Part shown: piece by piece, positions 8,941 to 17,186 of the stretch
Numbering within the stretch: position 1 is the first letter of the stretch
How the letters are laid out: every line of letters begins with the position of its first letter
Origin: Rhizonema sp. PD37
Lineage (GTDB): Bacteria > Cyanobacteriota > Cyanobacteriia > Cyanobacteriales > Nostocaceae
NCBI GenBank assembly: GCA_029379215.1
Contig: JAQYWO010000050.1
Span: forward strand, 1 to 37,587
DNA: 37,587 bases
Direction: 5' to 3'
Made by a program: the position numbers and the translations under genes
The notes under the pieces: model-generated
Databases searched by the model: none
Told to the model about the DNA's origin: nothing
The model's input: only the letters and a program-made list of their open reading frames with translations

Positions 8941-10548
8941 ATGAAAATATCTTTACCCAACTCTCTCACGCCACTTACTACAACGCGAAACAGCTCCCGA
9001 AGTTCTGATCAAATGTTGCTGCCGCTCAGAGTTCTCTCAACGCTCTTATCGAAAGGAAGAAAAAACTCATTCACTACTTGCTACGCAAAGCAGTCCCTTC
9101 TCTCTACTCCTGATTCAATGGGCAAATTTTTTACTTACTTAGTAACTACAGGAATCTCTAGCTTGGTCTTGTTATCCGGTATTGTTTTAGCTCAGGAGCA
9201 AGATAACAATTGTTCTTCAGCTAACACAACTGCCACAAACTTAGAAGTCTGTTCGGCTTCTTACCTGGGTGGGCAAGACGACGATAATGGAACGTCTGTA
9301 GAGATTGCTCCCGACCGATCAGTCGTATTAGGAGGAAGAATTGTTGATAACAATTTTGGAGTAACTCCAATCAACTTACAAGCAGGAAGTAGCAACAGTT
9401 CAGGAGGTAATGGAGTCATTATCCGAATGACTCCTGAAGGCAAAAAGATTTTGTCTGTGACTAGACTGGGCGATACAATTGACGATTTAGACATCAACCG
9501 CACAACTGGTGAGATTGCTGTGGTTGGTGATTTCGGCTTTGCCATCATTAGTTCTGATGGGGCACAGGTTCTTTGGAGTCAGAATCTTGGTTCTGGTGGG
9601 GGTGCGACATTTAGTACTGGTCGCAGAGTCGCTGTTGGTCAAGATGGTGCGATCGCCGCTTTATTCAACAAGCAAGTCACTATCTTTGATGCAGCTAGAA
9701 ACCAGATAGGTCAGTTTACTCCCGTAGGGAAGTATATTGAGGATGTGGCGGTTGATAGTGACACTCAGACAGTCATTGTCACTGGCTACACTCAAAAGAA
9801 TGGGGGAAAATGTAGTCAGTTGCAAGTTGCTTTTGTCCGGGGGTACAGTTACACTGGTCAGATCAAGTGGCAAGATTATGATTGGACCACAACCCAAGCT
9901 TATGCAACGAATTCTTCCTGTGCTGATACAAGGGGAGTCAGAGTTGCAATCGGCAAAGATAACTTGTTGTACTTTGCCGGAGAAAGTGCTGGAGGGAACA
10001 CTATTTATAATTATGATTCCAGCGATTTATCTCAAAATGCTCCAAATGTAAGTTTTGATAAATACAACACTCCTTACAACACAAAATCCAATCAAATCAC
10101 TTACTATGCTAGGTTGAATCCTGCAACGGGTGGCATTTTGAAGGGGCAGTTTGCTTTGTCTAGACTGAGCAAAGATCAAGGGAATACGATTCGCCCGAAA
10201 GCGATTACTGCTGATGAAAATGGTAATGTCTACATTGGTGGTATAAGTGCTTACAATATTGCCAATCGTAATGCATTGAGCATTTCCGGTCAACCGCTTG
10301 GACCATATTCTGGAGGTGACTGTTTCTTGCTGATTGTTTCTCCAGATTTTAACACCCGCAAAACCTGGACAAGCTGGACTGCCCAAGGTTCAACTACAAG
10401 TAGTGGCACTATTAATGGTGTTACAGCAACAGCAGGAACAGCAGCTGTGGTTATGACGACTCTTGGACAACTTGTTACACAGAATCCAATTCAAGATGAA
10501 CTAGCAGGTAATAACGATGCTTTTTACTCAGTCTTTCCAACACCTTAG
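8941..10548 (+). CDS. Secreted beta-propeller-like hypothetical protein
   Basis: 535 aa from ATG 8941, which has AAGGAT about 9 bp upstream. A classical signal peptide begins only at residue 60 (MGKFFTYLVTTGISSLVLLS, cleavage expected after LAQ), so ATG 9118 is an alternative start that would give a normal secreted protein of 476 aa. The mature part is rich in Gly, Asn, Ser and Thr, with blades such as EIAPDRSVVLGGRI, TGEIAVVGDFG, DTQTVIVTGYT and NGNVYIGG spaced about 60-80 residues apart. That pattern resembles SBBP/quinoprotein-like beta-propellers. Cys pairs (CSSANTT / EVCSAS; KCSQ / SSCADT) suggest disulfides outside the cytoplasm. No catalytic motif recognised; an extracellular binding role is inferred. 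It stands alone and is convergent with the next gene. Confidence 0.7.
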   Translation: MKISLPNSLTPLTTTRNSSRSSDQMLLPLRVLSTLLSKGRKNSFTTCYAKQSLLSTPDSMGKFFTYLVTTGISSLVLLSGIVLAQEQDNNCSSANTTATNLEVCSASYLGGQDDDNGTSVEIAPDRSVVLGGRIVDNNFGVTPINLQAGSSNSSGGNGVIIRMTPEGKKILSVTRLGDTIDDLDINRTTGEIAVVGDFGFAIISSDGAQVLWSQNLGSGGGATFSTGRRVAVGQDGAIAALFNKQVTIFDAARNQIGQFTPVGKYIEDVAVDSDTQTVIVTGYTQKNGGKCSQLQVAFVRGYSYTGQIKWQDYDWTTTQAYATNSSCADTRGVRVAIGKDNLLYFAGESAGGNTIYNYDSSDLSQNAPNVSFDKYNTPYNTKSNQITYYARLNPATGGILKGQFALSRLSKDQGNTIRPKAITADENGNVYIGGISAYNIANRNALSISGQPLGPYSGGDCFLLIVSPDFNTRKTWTSWTAQGSTTSSGTINGVTATAGTAAVVMTTLGQLVTQNPIQDELAGNNDAFYSVFPTP

Positions 10549-10766
10549 TTGTCAAGTATCTACATTCATTGCCAGCAATATGGTCAGATTTCCGGTATCA
10601 CTTGCACTCGCCTCTTCATGATATAGCATAAAACCACGTTGGCTTCATCAGTCATCAATACAACATAGACTCGTAGTTGCCATCAAGCGTAGACAGCGCA
10701 ACGACAAACCTTATGATCAGTATTCAACTAAACTTGATCTGGCACAAAATCTCTAGCCAACGAGTA

Positions 10767-12143
10767 TTAGCTTTTAGCTAGCTGTTTAGTGCTACTTAGT
10801 TTCAATACACGAAAGATGACTTGTGGGTGATAAAGTGCTAGAGGAGATTTGAGGAATTGCATAATCTCCAAATACAAGGTGTGCAAATCAGAATCAAAAC
10901 TGGCACTGGCGATCGCCTGTTGGTTATACCAGGCGAAAATTTTCCCAACCCAATTGGGTGATTTGCTGGTTCTACCAGATGTAGTGAGAAAGCGTGAATC
11001 CATCTGTGTAGCTAGCGTCCAATGAATGGAATTACTCTTTGCCAAGCTTTTTTGAAAGCGCGAGACATTTAAGTTGCCATGACTCAGCCAATCTTTCAGA
11101 ACCATTGCAGATAGAGCACTCACTGTCATACCTTGACCATACACTGGACATAAAGCACAAACTGCATCGCCTAAAGCCAAAAAACCTTGAGGCATCTGGG
11201 TTTTTTCATAATGCCGCAACCGATTTACCGTTGTACGATGGGCAATAATTGGTGAAACAGGTTCCGCATCTTTGATTGTTTCATAAAACTTGGGGTTAGA
11301 TAGACTGCGGGCAAATTCCAAAAAACCCTCATTATCCAATGGGGGAAAATCATGCCCGTAACCCCCAAGAGTCGCAATCCATTCCCCACCTTCAATTTTT
11401 GCTAAATATCCCAACCGCTTATTGTCAGGAGGTTCTTGAGCAATGAGCATTATTTTCCAGTCATCAGTAAAACCCTCTGGCTGTTTGTAACGCCTTGTAG
11501 CATATCCTAAAAATGGGTTGACAAAAGTCTCTTTTGGTGAATCAAAACCTAAACTTTCCAACCATTGGGGTGTATGAGAACGACGACCGGCCGCATCAAC
11601 TACCAGGGTTGCCGGAACATCCACAATATCGCCTGCGATCGCCTGCATACGTACCCCTGTTACCTGCGTCCCATTTGTCAGCAACCCAACAGCGCGATGT
11701 TTTTCGACAAAGTTTACGTGGAGGAATTCTGTCAGTCTTTGTCGAATTGCCCATTCTACCAATGGGCGAGAGCAGGTAAAAGAGACAATATCCGAAGGTG
11801 CGACATCACTCAAACTCCATTTTCCCTGAACAAAATGATGAAACTCTCGCACCCAATCAATGGAAAGCGCTCAAGCAGCACTCAACTCTGAACCGATACC
11901 TGGGAAAAGCTCCTCTAAAATTCTATATCCTCGTGTCAATAAGACATGAGGCTGCGGCGATTGCGGCACACCTTTACGCACTTCGGGTTGTAAAGGTAGT
12001 TGATCAGTTTCTACAATCGTTACCGATTCAAAGCGCTCGGCAAGTACACGCGCCGCCAGCATTCCGGCAATGCTACCCCCAATCACAACAGCATTCTTTA
12101 ACCTCATGCTCACGGTTGCACCTCCACTAGCTTGTTTCTTCAA
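10767..12143 (-). pseudogene. FAD-dependent monooxygenase interrupted by an in-frame TGA
   Basis: One reading frame in two pieces. The 5' piece (12143-11871; likely true start ATG 12107, MRLKNAVVIGGSIAGMLAAR) contains the Rossmann GxGxxG-type FAD motif GGSIAG and a following E/D-rich beta strand (VTIVETDQLP). TGA at 11873-11871 ends it after GSELSAA. The same frame continues without a shift (ALSIDWVREFHHFVQGKW) to 10767, carrying DAAGRRS and the second FAD motif GDAVCALCPVYGQGM of aromatic-ring hydroxylase/halogenase-like flavoproteins. Joined length is ~445-458 residues, a full-length enzyme. A single base change (for example GGA to TGA, giving AAGALS) would restore it. The 3' piece alone could start at GTG 11852 but would lack the FAD-binding N-terminus. 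Substrate unknown. Either a recent pseudogene or a sequencing error. Confidence 0.85.
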
Positions 12144-12195
12144 ACTTAGCAGATGAGCACTCAGATACGAGAGCTGATGAGTAAATCCCCTAACT

Positions 12196-12396
12196 TTATC
12201 TAATTACCGGAGGCATCCCGCGCTCTGCTCGAACCTGTAGACAAGCTCCTATTGCATCCTTAATGTTTTCAAGGGCTTGTTGCCGCGTCTCACCCTGACT
12301 CACACAACCCAGAATACTGGGACACTCCACAATCCAAATTCCATCCTCATCACGATCTAGCGTCACGCTAAACTTCATAAAGCTATCATTACACAT
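12196..12396 (-). CDS. HicB family antitoxin-like protein (orphan)
   Basis: 66 aa. The partial RNase-H-like HicB fold is clear: MKFSVTLDRDEDGIWIVECP, then PSILGCVSQGET, then QQALENIKDAIG. The family N-terminus suggests translation from the internal ATG at 12378, giving 60 aa; neither start has a strong ribosome-binding site. In type II toxin-antitoxin loci HicB neutralises the small dsRBD-like RNase HicA. No HicA is visible on either side: 60 bp separate it from the upstream gene and the downstream DNA before the FAD gene has no HicA-like frame. It lacks a C-terminal DNA-binding domain, like many solitary cyanobacterial HicB proteins. It may act in trans or be a relic. Confidence 0.82.
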   Translation of the reverse strand: MCNDSFMKFSVTLDRDEDGIWIVECPSILGCVSQGETRQQALENIKDAIGACLQVRAERGMPPVIR

Positions 12397-12456
12397 TTTA
12401 CTTTTATACTGTTAAACACTGCTACATTTCGCCCGTTTTGGCGCGTTATCTCAGGA

Positions 12457-15195
12457 CTACAACTGCAAAACCCAGCGACGAAACAATTCAACGATAATTT
12501 GCCACCTTCCTTCAATCTCCTCAACGACATCATGGCGTTTGAGAGTATTAAGTGCTTGCTGTAAATCAGCAGTATCGATATCTGTATATTGAGCTAAGGC
12601 CTTCAAACTTAGCCCCTCTAAATGCGGTGCGATCGCCCTAAGTATCACTTGTTGCCCAGCCTCACCTCTAGCCGCTTGACCCCAAACGCCATCAAAATAG
12701 TAGCGTCCCCGCTTAAAGAACTCAGGGTTGTTGATGACAGCATTCACATCCTCCACAGTGAAAACTGGATCGCGAGAGCGTCTCTGCTCAAAAACATAGT
12801 CGTTGTAACGGCGAACCAGTTGAAAACCCAGCAACTGCACTAAATAAGGTTGACCGTGTGTTAAGTTATATATATAGTCTAAAGTTTCTGGCTCGTAGTC
12901 GAGAGGAAAGTCTTCATCTGGGTTAGCTAAGATTTGGCGGGTTGCGGCACGTTCTTGGAAGCCAACATGAATCGGGATGACGCTGGCGAAGAAGGGTTGG
13001 AAGTAATCTGCTGTCATCTCTTCAAGTGTGTGCAACCCTGCGAAGGTAAAGCCTAGTTTAGAATTTTTTTGCACCAGTGCCCGTAGAAACCCTAGAAAAT
13101 CCTTAGGGATTTTACCCACCTCAATCAACTCCTCAATTTTCTCGAATTCATCTAAGGCAATAATCAAAGACGTTTCATCTAAAGTTCCAACAACCTTTTC
13201 TAAGTAACGTCTAAATGTAGGTAGAGGAAAATTCAGGAATTCGTCATCACTGGGAGGTTGCAAGTTCACCATCATTGAAACTGCATCACTAATTGTAATC
13301 AACACTTCTCCCACTCCTAGAGGTGCATCTCCAACTTCTAGCAGATTGATATAAGCTACCTTCACCTCAGATCCTAAATAGTTAGCAGCGTTTTTAAGGA
13401 TTGAGGTTTTGCCCATACGCCTGTGACCAAAGAGAACTACAGACTGAAGTTGATGATTCGTAACCCACAACTCTTCCAACTGTCTCATCACCTCTTCTCG
13501 CCCGACAAAAAGGTTGCCGTCCACTGGATCGCCCACCACATAAGGATTGCTCACAGGCTTGGTGATAGAAATTTCCCCTACTTCACCAGCTACTGACAAA
13601 AGCGCTTCTTTCCAAGTTTGGGCAATGTCCACAATGAGCGATCGCTCAGCTTCTGGCAAAGTGTTAGCATTGTCTAGGACGTTTTTAAGTTCTCCTTGGG
13701 CGCGGTTAAGAGCAAAGGCACGGGCAGAACGGGACACACTACGCTGCACTACTTTAGTCTGTTCTACAACGCGATGCATGCCGGCAAGGGCGAGCCAAGT
13801 CGCTGAACGCAGTAGAGGTTCTTGTGGAAATGTAGGCACTTGTAGGGTAGCAATAGTGGCTGGGTCTTTAGCATCGTAAAAAACCGCCAGAGTTCGGGCG
13901 AGGGTAAACATTTCCTCACCATAGAGAAGAGAACGCACGACTTCAAAAGCCTCCTCTGCTTTGGCTGGTTTTTTTTCATGGAGATACCAAAAACCAGCTG
14001 CTGTAGCACGAGCAGGAGTATTTAATTGAGTGTTTGTGACTAAATGCGATCGCCACCGTCGTCGCCAGGGTAAGAACCACAACTGTTCTAAACCTTCTGA
14101 GATCAAAGTATTGTTTAGAGAGGCTGAAGCAAAACGCACTAGCTGCCAATCAAAAGGGGCTTCTGCCAATCGAGAGACACGCCAAATAATTTCCTCTGAT
14201 GGGGTGATGGCAAGTACCCTATTGACTAATTGCACAACGGGAATAAATTGTTGGGTATATGCTAATAGTTGATTAACTACCAACATACTTGTTTCCCAAT
14301 CCTGTTGCAGCCAATTTTGCAAGCGCAGAGCAACAGAAGGCAGAGGAAGCGGGGTTACGCGGGGTAGTAGCCAGCTACTATTCTGGAGAAATCTTAAGTT
14401 TAAAGGTAATCCCATCAGCCAATTTTCTGGACGCAGGATCACCACGCCAAAGGCCATGCCAAAGGTCACGCCAAACGTCCCTTTTAACGCAAAGCCACTT
14501 GCTAAGCCTAACGCAAAGCCACTCGCCACGCCAAATGTACCTTTTAACGCAAAGCCAATCGCCCCGCCTAGAGCAAAGCTACTCGCCCCGCCTAAAGCTC
14601 CACCTAAAGCTCCGCCTAAAGCTCCGCCTAAAGCTCCGCCTAAAGCTCCGCCTAAAGCCCCGCCTAAAGCCCTGCCACTTGTGACACAACTCGCCACGCC
14701 AAACGCCACGCTTAACGCAAAGCTACTTGCCACGTCGCCAAACGCCAGGCCTCTCGCCACGCCAAACACTATGCCAAACACTATGCCAAACACTATGCCA
14801 AACACCATGCCACTCGCCACGCCACTCGCCACGCCACTCGCCACGCCACTCGCCACGCCTAACGCTACGCCTATCCAATTAATAGGGACGCCTAGTAGCT
14901 GTAGAAACCAACCCAAAGTCAACGACGTAACAAATGTTAAGATCAATCCTTGCAGAAACAAATTGCGTTGAGTAGAATTTTGTCGCAACAACTCCCATCC
15001 CTTGCGCCAATTCATTTCCCCTTCAGGAATAGGAATATATCCACCCACGAAGGTATTCATATACCATCGTAAAGCTTGGGGAAAGTAAAACACCCAATAC
15101 AACAGGCGCAGATAATCTAGAGGATTCCACAGCGAGAGGGGGCGCTTGAGTTTGGGCGCTAAATCTAGGTGAGGTACAGGGTGGTGTTGACTCAT
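12457..15195 (-). CDS. Large membrane AAA/STAND-like ATPase with Gly/Ala repeat membrane domain and C-terminal winged helix
   Basis: 912 aa from ATG 15195 (MSQHHPVPHLDL). I chose this start because the upstream stop and this ATG share a base (TAATG), so the pair is translationally coupled. Layout: residues 1-105, a soluble/amphipathic start plus hydrophobic helix (FLQGLILTFVTSLTLGWFLQ); about 110-255, a long Gly/Ala/Val/Phe array (GVASG x4, VFGI x4, GGAL x7, then FALKGTFGVASG repeats) expected to lie in the membrane; about 255-575, helical, TPR-like text; about 575-800, ATPase with Walker A GHRRMGKTS (near 590-598) and Walker B SLIIALDEFEKIEE (near 680); then a C-terminal winged helix (LKALAQYTDIDTADLQQALN). 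This resembles signalling ATPases of the nSTAND/Orc-Cdc6-like clade common in multicellular cyanobacteria. Function unknown; a signalling or conflict role with the upstream ATPase is inferred. Confidence 0.82.
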   Translation of the reverse strand: MSQHHPVPHLDLAPKLKRPLSLWNPLDYLRLLYWVFYFPQALRWYMNTFVGGYIPIPEGEMNWRKGWELLRQNSTQRNLFLQGLILTFVTSLTLGWFLQLLGVPINWIGVALGVASGVASGVASGVASGMVFGIVFGIVFGIVFGVARGLAFGDVASSFALSVAFGVASCVTSGRALGGALGGALGGALGGALGGALGGALGGASSFALGGAIGFALKGTFGVASGFALGLASGFALKGTFGVTFGMAFGVVILRPENWLMGLPLNLRFLQNSSWLLPRVTPLPLPSVALRLQNWLQQDWETSMLVVNQLLAYTQQFIPVVQLVNRVLAITPSEEIIWRVSRLAEAPFDWQLVRFASASLNNTLISEGLEQLWFLPWRRRWRSHLVTNTQLNTPARATAAGFWYLHEKKPAKAEEAFEVVRSLLYGEEMFTLARTLAVFYDAKDPATIATLQVPTFPQEPLLRSATWLALAGMHRVVEQTKVVQRSVSRSARAFALNRAQGELKNVLDNANTLPEAERSLIVDIAQTWKEALLSVAGEVGEISITKPVSNPYVVGDPVDGNLFVGREEVMRQLEELWVTNHQLQSVVLFGHRRMGKTSILKNAANYLGSEVKVAYINLLEVGDAPLGVGEVLITISDAVSMMVNLQPPSDDEFLNFPLPTFRRYLEKVVGTLDETSLIIALDEFEKIEELIEVGKIPKDFLGFLRALVQKNSKLGFTFAGLHTLEEMTADYFQPFFASVIPIHVGFQERAATRQILANPDEDFPLDYEPETLDYIYNLTHGQPYLVQLLGFQLVRRYNDYVFEQRRSRDPVFTVEDVNAVINNPEFFKRGRYYFDGVWGQAARGEAGQQVILRAIAPHLEGLSLKALAQYTDIDTADLQQALNTLKRHDVVEEIEGRWQIIVELFRRWVLQL
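14588..14671. repeat. 12-bp tandem repeat, 7 copies (encodes GGAL)
   Basis: Seven head-to-tail copies of ccgcctaaagct (one ccacctaaagct, two ending gcc). On the minus strand they encode (GGAL)7 within the membrane domain of the large ATPase. The unit is exactly four codons, so copy-number change keeps the frame. Confidence 0.97.
14761..14856. repeat. Two adjoining 12-bp tandem arrays (4 + 4 copies)
   Basis: 14761-14808 holds four copies of gccaaacactat (the last gccaaacaccat), encoding the VFGI run. 14809-14856 holds four perfect copies of gccactcgccac, encoding GVAS. Both are in frame in the large ATPase and differ in unit sequence from the GGAL array, so they expanded independently. Confidence 0.97.
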
Positions 15196-16265
15196 TACAC
15201 ACCCTCCAAGTAACGTGCATAAATTCGATAACACAACTGCATCAGTCGCTTGGGATGCCCATCACTTTCTTGCACCAGTTGAATAATTTCTTCCTCAGTA
15301 AAATTTACAGCAGTCTTAGCCAGACGACTAGAAATAAAAGCGCGTGTGGTAATTTCTTCCCAAGGTTGAATATGTTCCTCTTGGCAAATACCAGCCAGTG
15401 GTGATGTTTTGCCTTCATCGTGACTATCATTAAACAAATCGTTCAATGGTAGAGTAGCCCCTAAAATCAGCTTCAGTGGTGCATTACTCCCCTCGGATAA
15501 ACCGCGCAACTTATCCCGTACTTGACGGCTAAACCCTTGCCGAGTCATCTTTCCTACATTGTCTAAAGCCAGTAGTACTTTATTTTTGTGCTGACGCAAA
15601 TTCCGGTTTAACATATACCCTGTGCTTTCCGGGATACCAACCTCGTGACATAATGTACTATATAAGTCTTCTTCATTATCGACTTCATTCAAGTCTACAA
15701 AAACTGACTGACGCGGAGATTCTAGAAAACTTTCAGCTTTTTGGCAAATCATCCACAGCAAAGAGGATTTGCCAATACCCTCCTCACCAATCAAAGCTAC
15801 ACTACTACCACTATTCAAAATCTCCAACACTCGCTGGATTTCTCGCTCTCGTCCAAAGAACTGTTGCGGATTTTCTACTCTACCATGTTGAGGAATGAAG
15901 GGATTAAAAATTCTATTTTTTCTGCCAACTATATTAGGTATTTCCTTGATTTTTTCCTGTTCTGCTGCTAATGGCGATTTTTGGTAATCAAATTTTGCAA
16001 AATTCTCTTTATAACAGTCTTCAATTGGGTTATGAAAATTTTTCTTAGTAACTTCTATTCCTAAAACTTCTGTAATCTTTTTGCAGAACTTTGCGCCTGT
16101 GTCTCGCAAATGTTGCTCACTCACATAAGCCTGAGTAACAATGTCTTTGTAACTCTTATCTTCCCAAAACCCAAGAAATAGCGTTTTTTCCAACTCATTT
16201 AAAACTTGGTTTTTCCTTTCCTTAAAAAGTCTATTAATGAATTCCAATGCTTCTTTTGAGTCCAT
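15195..16265 (-). CDS. vMAP-like N-terminal domain + AAA/STAND ATPase
   Basis: 356 aa. Residues 1-90 (EALEFINRLFKERKNQVLNE, then WEDKSYKDIVTQAYVSEQHL, then GAKFCKKITEVLGIEV) form a helix-turn-helix-like region matching the vMAP domain that heads many cyanobacterial NTPase signalling proteins. After a linker, NPQQFFGREREIQRVLEIL marks the start of an ATPase with Walker A GEEGIGKSS (about residues 158-166) and Walker B KVLLALDNVGK (about 230). The C-terminus ends LVQESDGHPKRLMQLCYRIY, a typical helical lid/sensor region. It is a minimal STAND-type core with no effector of its own. The stop overlaps the start of the large membrane ATPase (TAATG), so the two are almost certainly coexpressed and probably act together. 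The role is not established. Confidence 0.83.
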   Translation of the reverse strand: MDSKEALEFINRLFKERKNQVLNELEKTLFLGFWEDKSYKDIVTQAYVSEQHLRDTGAKFCKKITEVLGIEVTKKNFHNPIEDCYKENFAKFDYQKSPLAAEQEKIKEIPNIVGRKNRIFNPFIPQHGRVENPQQFFGREREIQRVLEILNSGSSVALIGEEGIGKSSLLWMICQKAESFLESPRQSVFVDLNEVDNEEDLYSTLCHEVGIPESTGYMLNRNLRQHKNKVLLALDNVGKMTRQGFSRQVRDKLRGLSEGSNAPLKLILGATLPLNDLFNDSHDEGKTSPLAGICQEEHIQPWEEITTRAFISSRLAKTAVNFTEEEIIQLVQESDGHPKRLMQLCYRIYARYLEGV

Positions 16266-16576
16266 TGGCTATAACTGAGTTACCAGATTAAATGTAATAC
16301 CGTTTCTTTATGGAGATGCGCCAAATTATTAGCCTGACTTGCCACGCTTTGTTTATATAGCCCCACCTACGGGAAAATATAGCGCAGCCTCATACAGAAT
16401 TGGTATAAAAACGCTTTATTGTAATACGTTACCATACAAACAAACATTTACCTACTTTCCCCTACAAAAATCTTAGGGAGCAAGCTTCCTACTTTTGTCA
16501 ACCTGAAGTGCCACATGCCAAAGTCATCATGGTGTTATCAACAAAGCACATCCTGACGAGGAGTAGAAAACAATTT

Positions 16577-17146
16577 ATGAAGTTTTTACCAGAGAAATTA
16601 ATTGTTAGCCTCTTGGTTACTCTTATTAGTGCAGCTGGCACTTTAGGATCTGCCCTGATTTCTCAAAACCAAAAGAGTCCTTCCGAAGTAAAACCTTCTG
16701 CTACCCCTATTTCGATAATTTCAAATCATCCTACAGACTCAGAATGCAATAAAGCTCTTAACACTAAAGTCTGCGTCGCTCATGTTACTGTGCAAATTAA
16801 TAGCGACGAACCCCAAGAAATAAAAAATAACGAACGTATTCCTCTAAAGGCTGGAGATAGGCTTAGATTAGTGGATCTATATTATTGTATTCTGCCTGAA
16901 GTAACAGTCAATAAGGTAGAAGTGAAAGGATATCTGTTTAAGAATGGAGTTGAGAGTTACAATGATGGTCTGTTAACTCCTAGTAATTTCCCTATTAATA
17001 CTGGTTGTCACAATGTTAACAACTTTAAGAAAACCTGGAAGGTAGAACCAGGAGAGCACGAAGTCAGCATACCCATCATTAAATATGATGGTAGCAATAG
17101 AATAGTTGATAAGAATTTCTACTTGAACTTGGATGTGGGACAATAA
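16577..17146 (+). CDS. Anchored or secreted hypothetical protein with four cysteines
   Basis: 189 aa from ATG 16577 (MKFLPEKLIVSLLVTLISAA), preceded by AGGAG. An upstream in-frame ATG at 16508 adds 23 basic residues but has no ribosome-binding site. The N-terminus is a signal peptide or membrane anchor, then a Ser/Pro/Thr linker (PSEVKPSATPIS), then a beta-rich domain with four Cys (DSEC, KVC, YYC, NTGC) and a C-terminal WKVEPGEHEVSIPI strand. The Cys pattern fits disulfides outside the cytoplasm. No family recognised. It is divergent from the ATPase pair and convergent with the PstS-like gene, sharing a hairpin at its stop. Confidence 0.65.
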   Translation: MKFLPEKLIVSLLVTLISAAGTLGSALISQNQKSPSEVKPSATPISIISNHPTDSECNKALNTKVCVAHVTVQINSDEPQEIKNNERIPLKAGDRLRLVDLYYCILPEVTVNKVEVKGYLFKNGVESYNDGLLTPSNFPINTGCHNVNNFKKTWKVEPGEHEVSIPIIKYDGSNRIVDKNFYLNLDVGQ

Positions 17147-17180
17147 GATTTCCGACAACTCTTACGAAGTCGGGAATCTT
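17145..17180. terminator. Hairpin between convergent genes (bidirectional terminator candidate)
   Basis: aagatttccgac (17145-17156) pairs with gtcgggaatctt (17169-17180) with one mismatch. It begins at the stop codon of the + strand gene and ends 6 bp before the end of the - strand PstS-like gene. The arms match those of the perfect hairpin at 18464-18498, so this is a member of a dispersed hairpin family. Confidence 0.7.
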
Positions 17181-17186
17181 AGCCCC

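Noticed and set aside
10549..10766. Possible gene or transposase remnant between the convergent genes
   Set aside because: All frames are broken by stops and no motif could be recognised.
11871..11873. TGA considered as selenocysteine
   Set aside because: No reason for Sec in this flavoprotein family at this position, and no SECIS-like or sel genes seen; mutation or error is simpler.
14588..14856. Regular short repeats considered as a CRISPR array
   Set aside because: The units are contiguous without spacers and encode protein in frame.
14289..14971. Two long plus-strand ORFs (131 and 171 aa), rich in Pro/Lys/Ala or Arg/Leu repeats, across the ATPase gene
   Set aside because: They are antisense by-products of the 12-bp repeats; the minus frame has a coherent domain structure and coupling to its neighbour.
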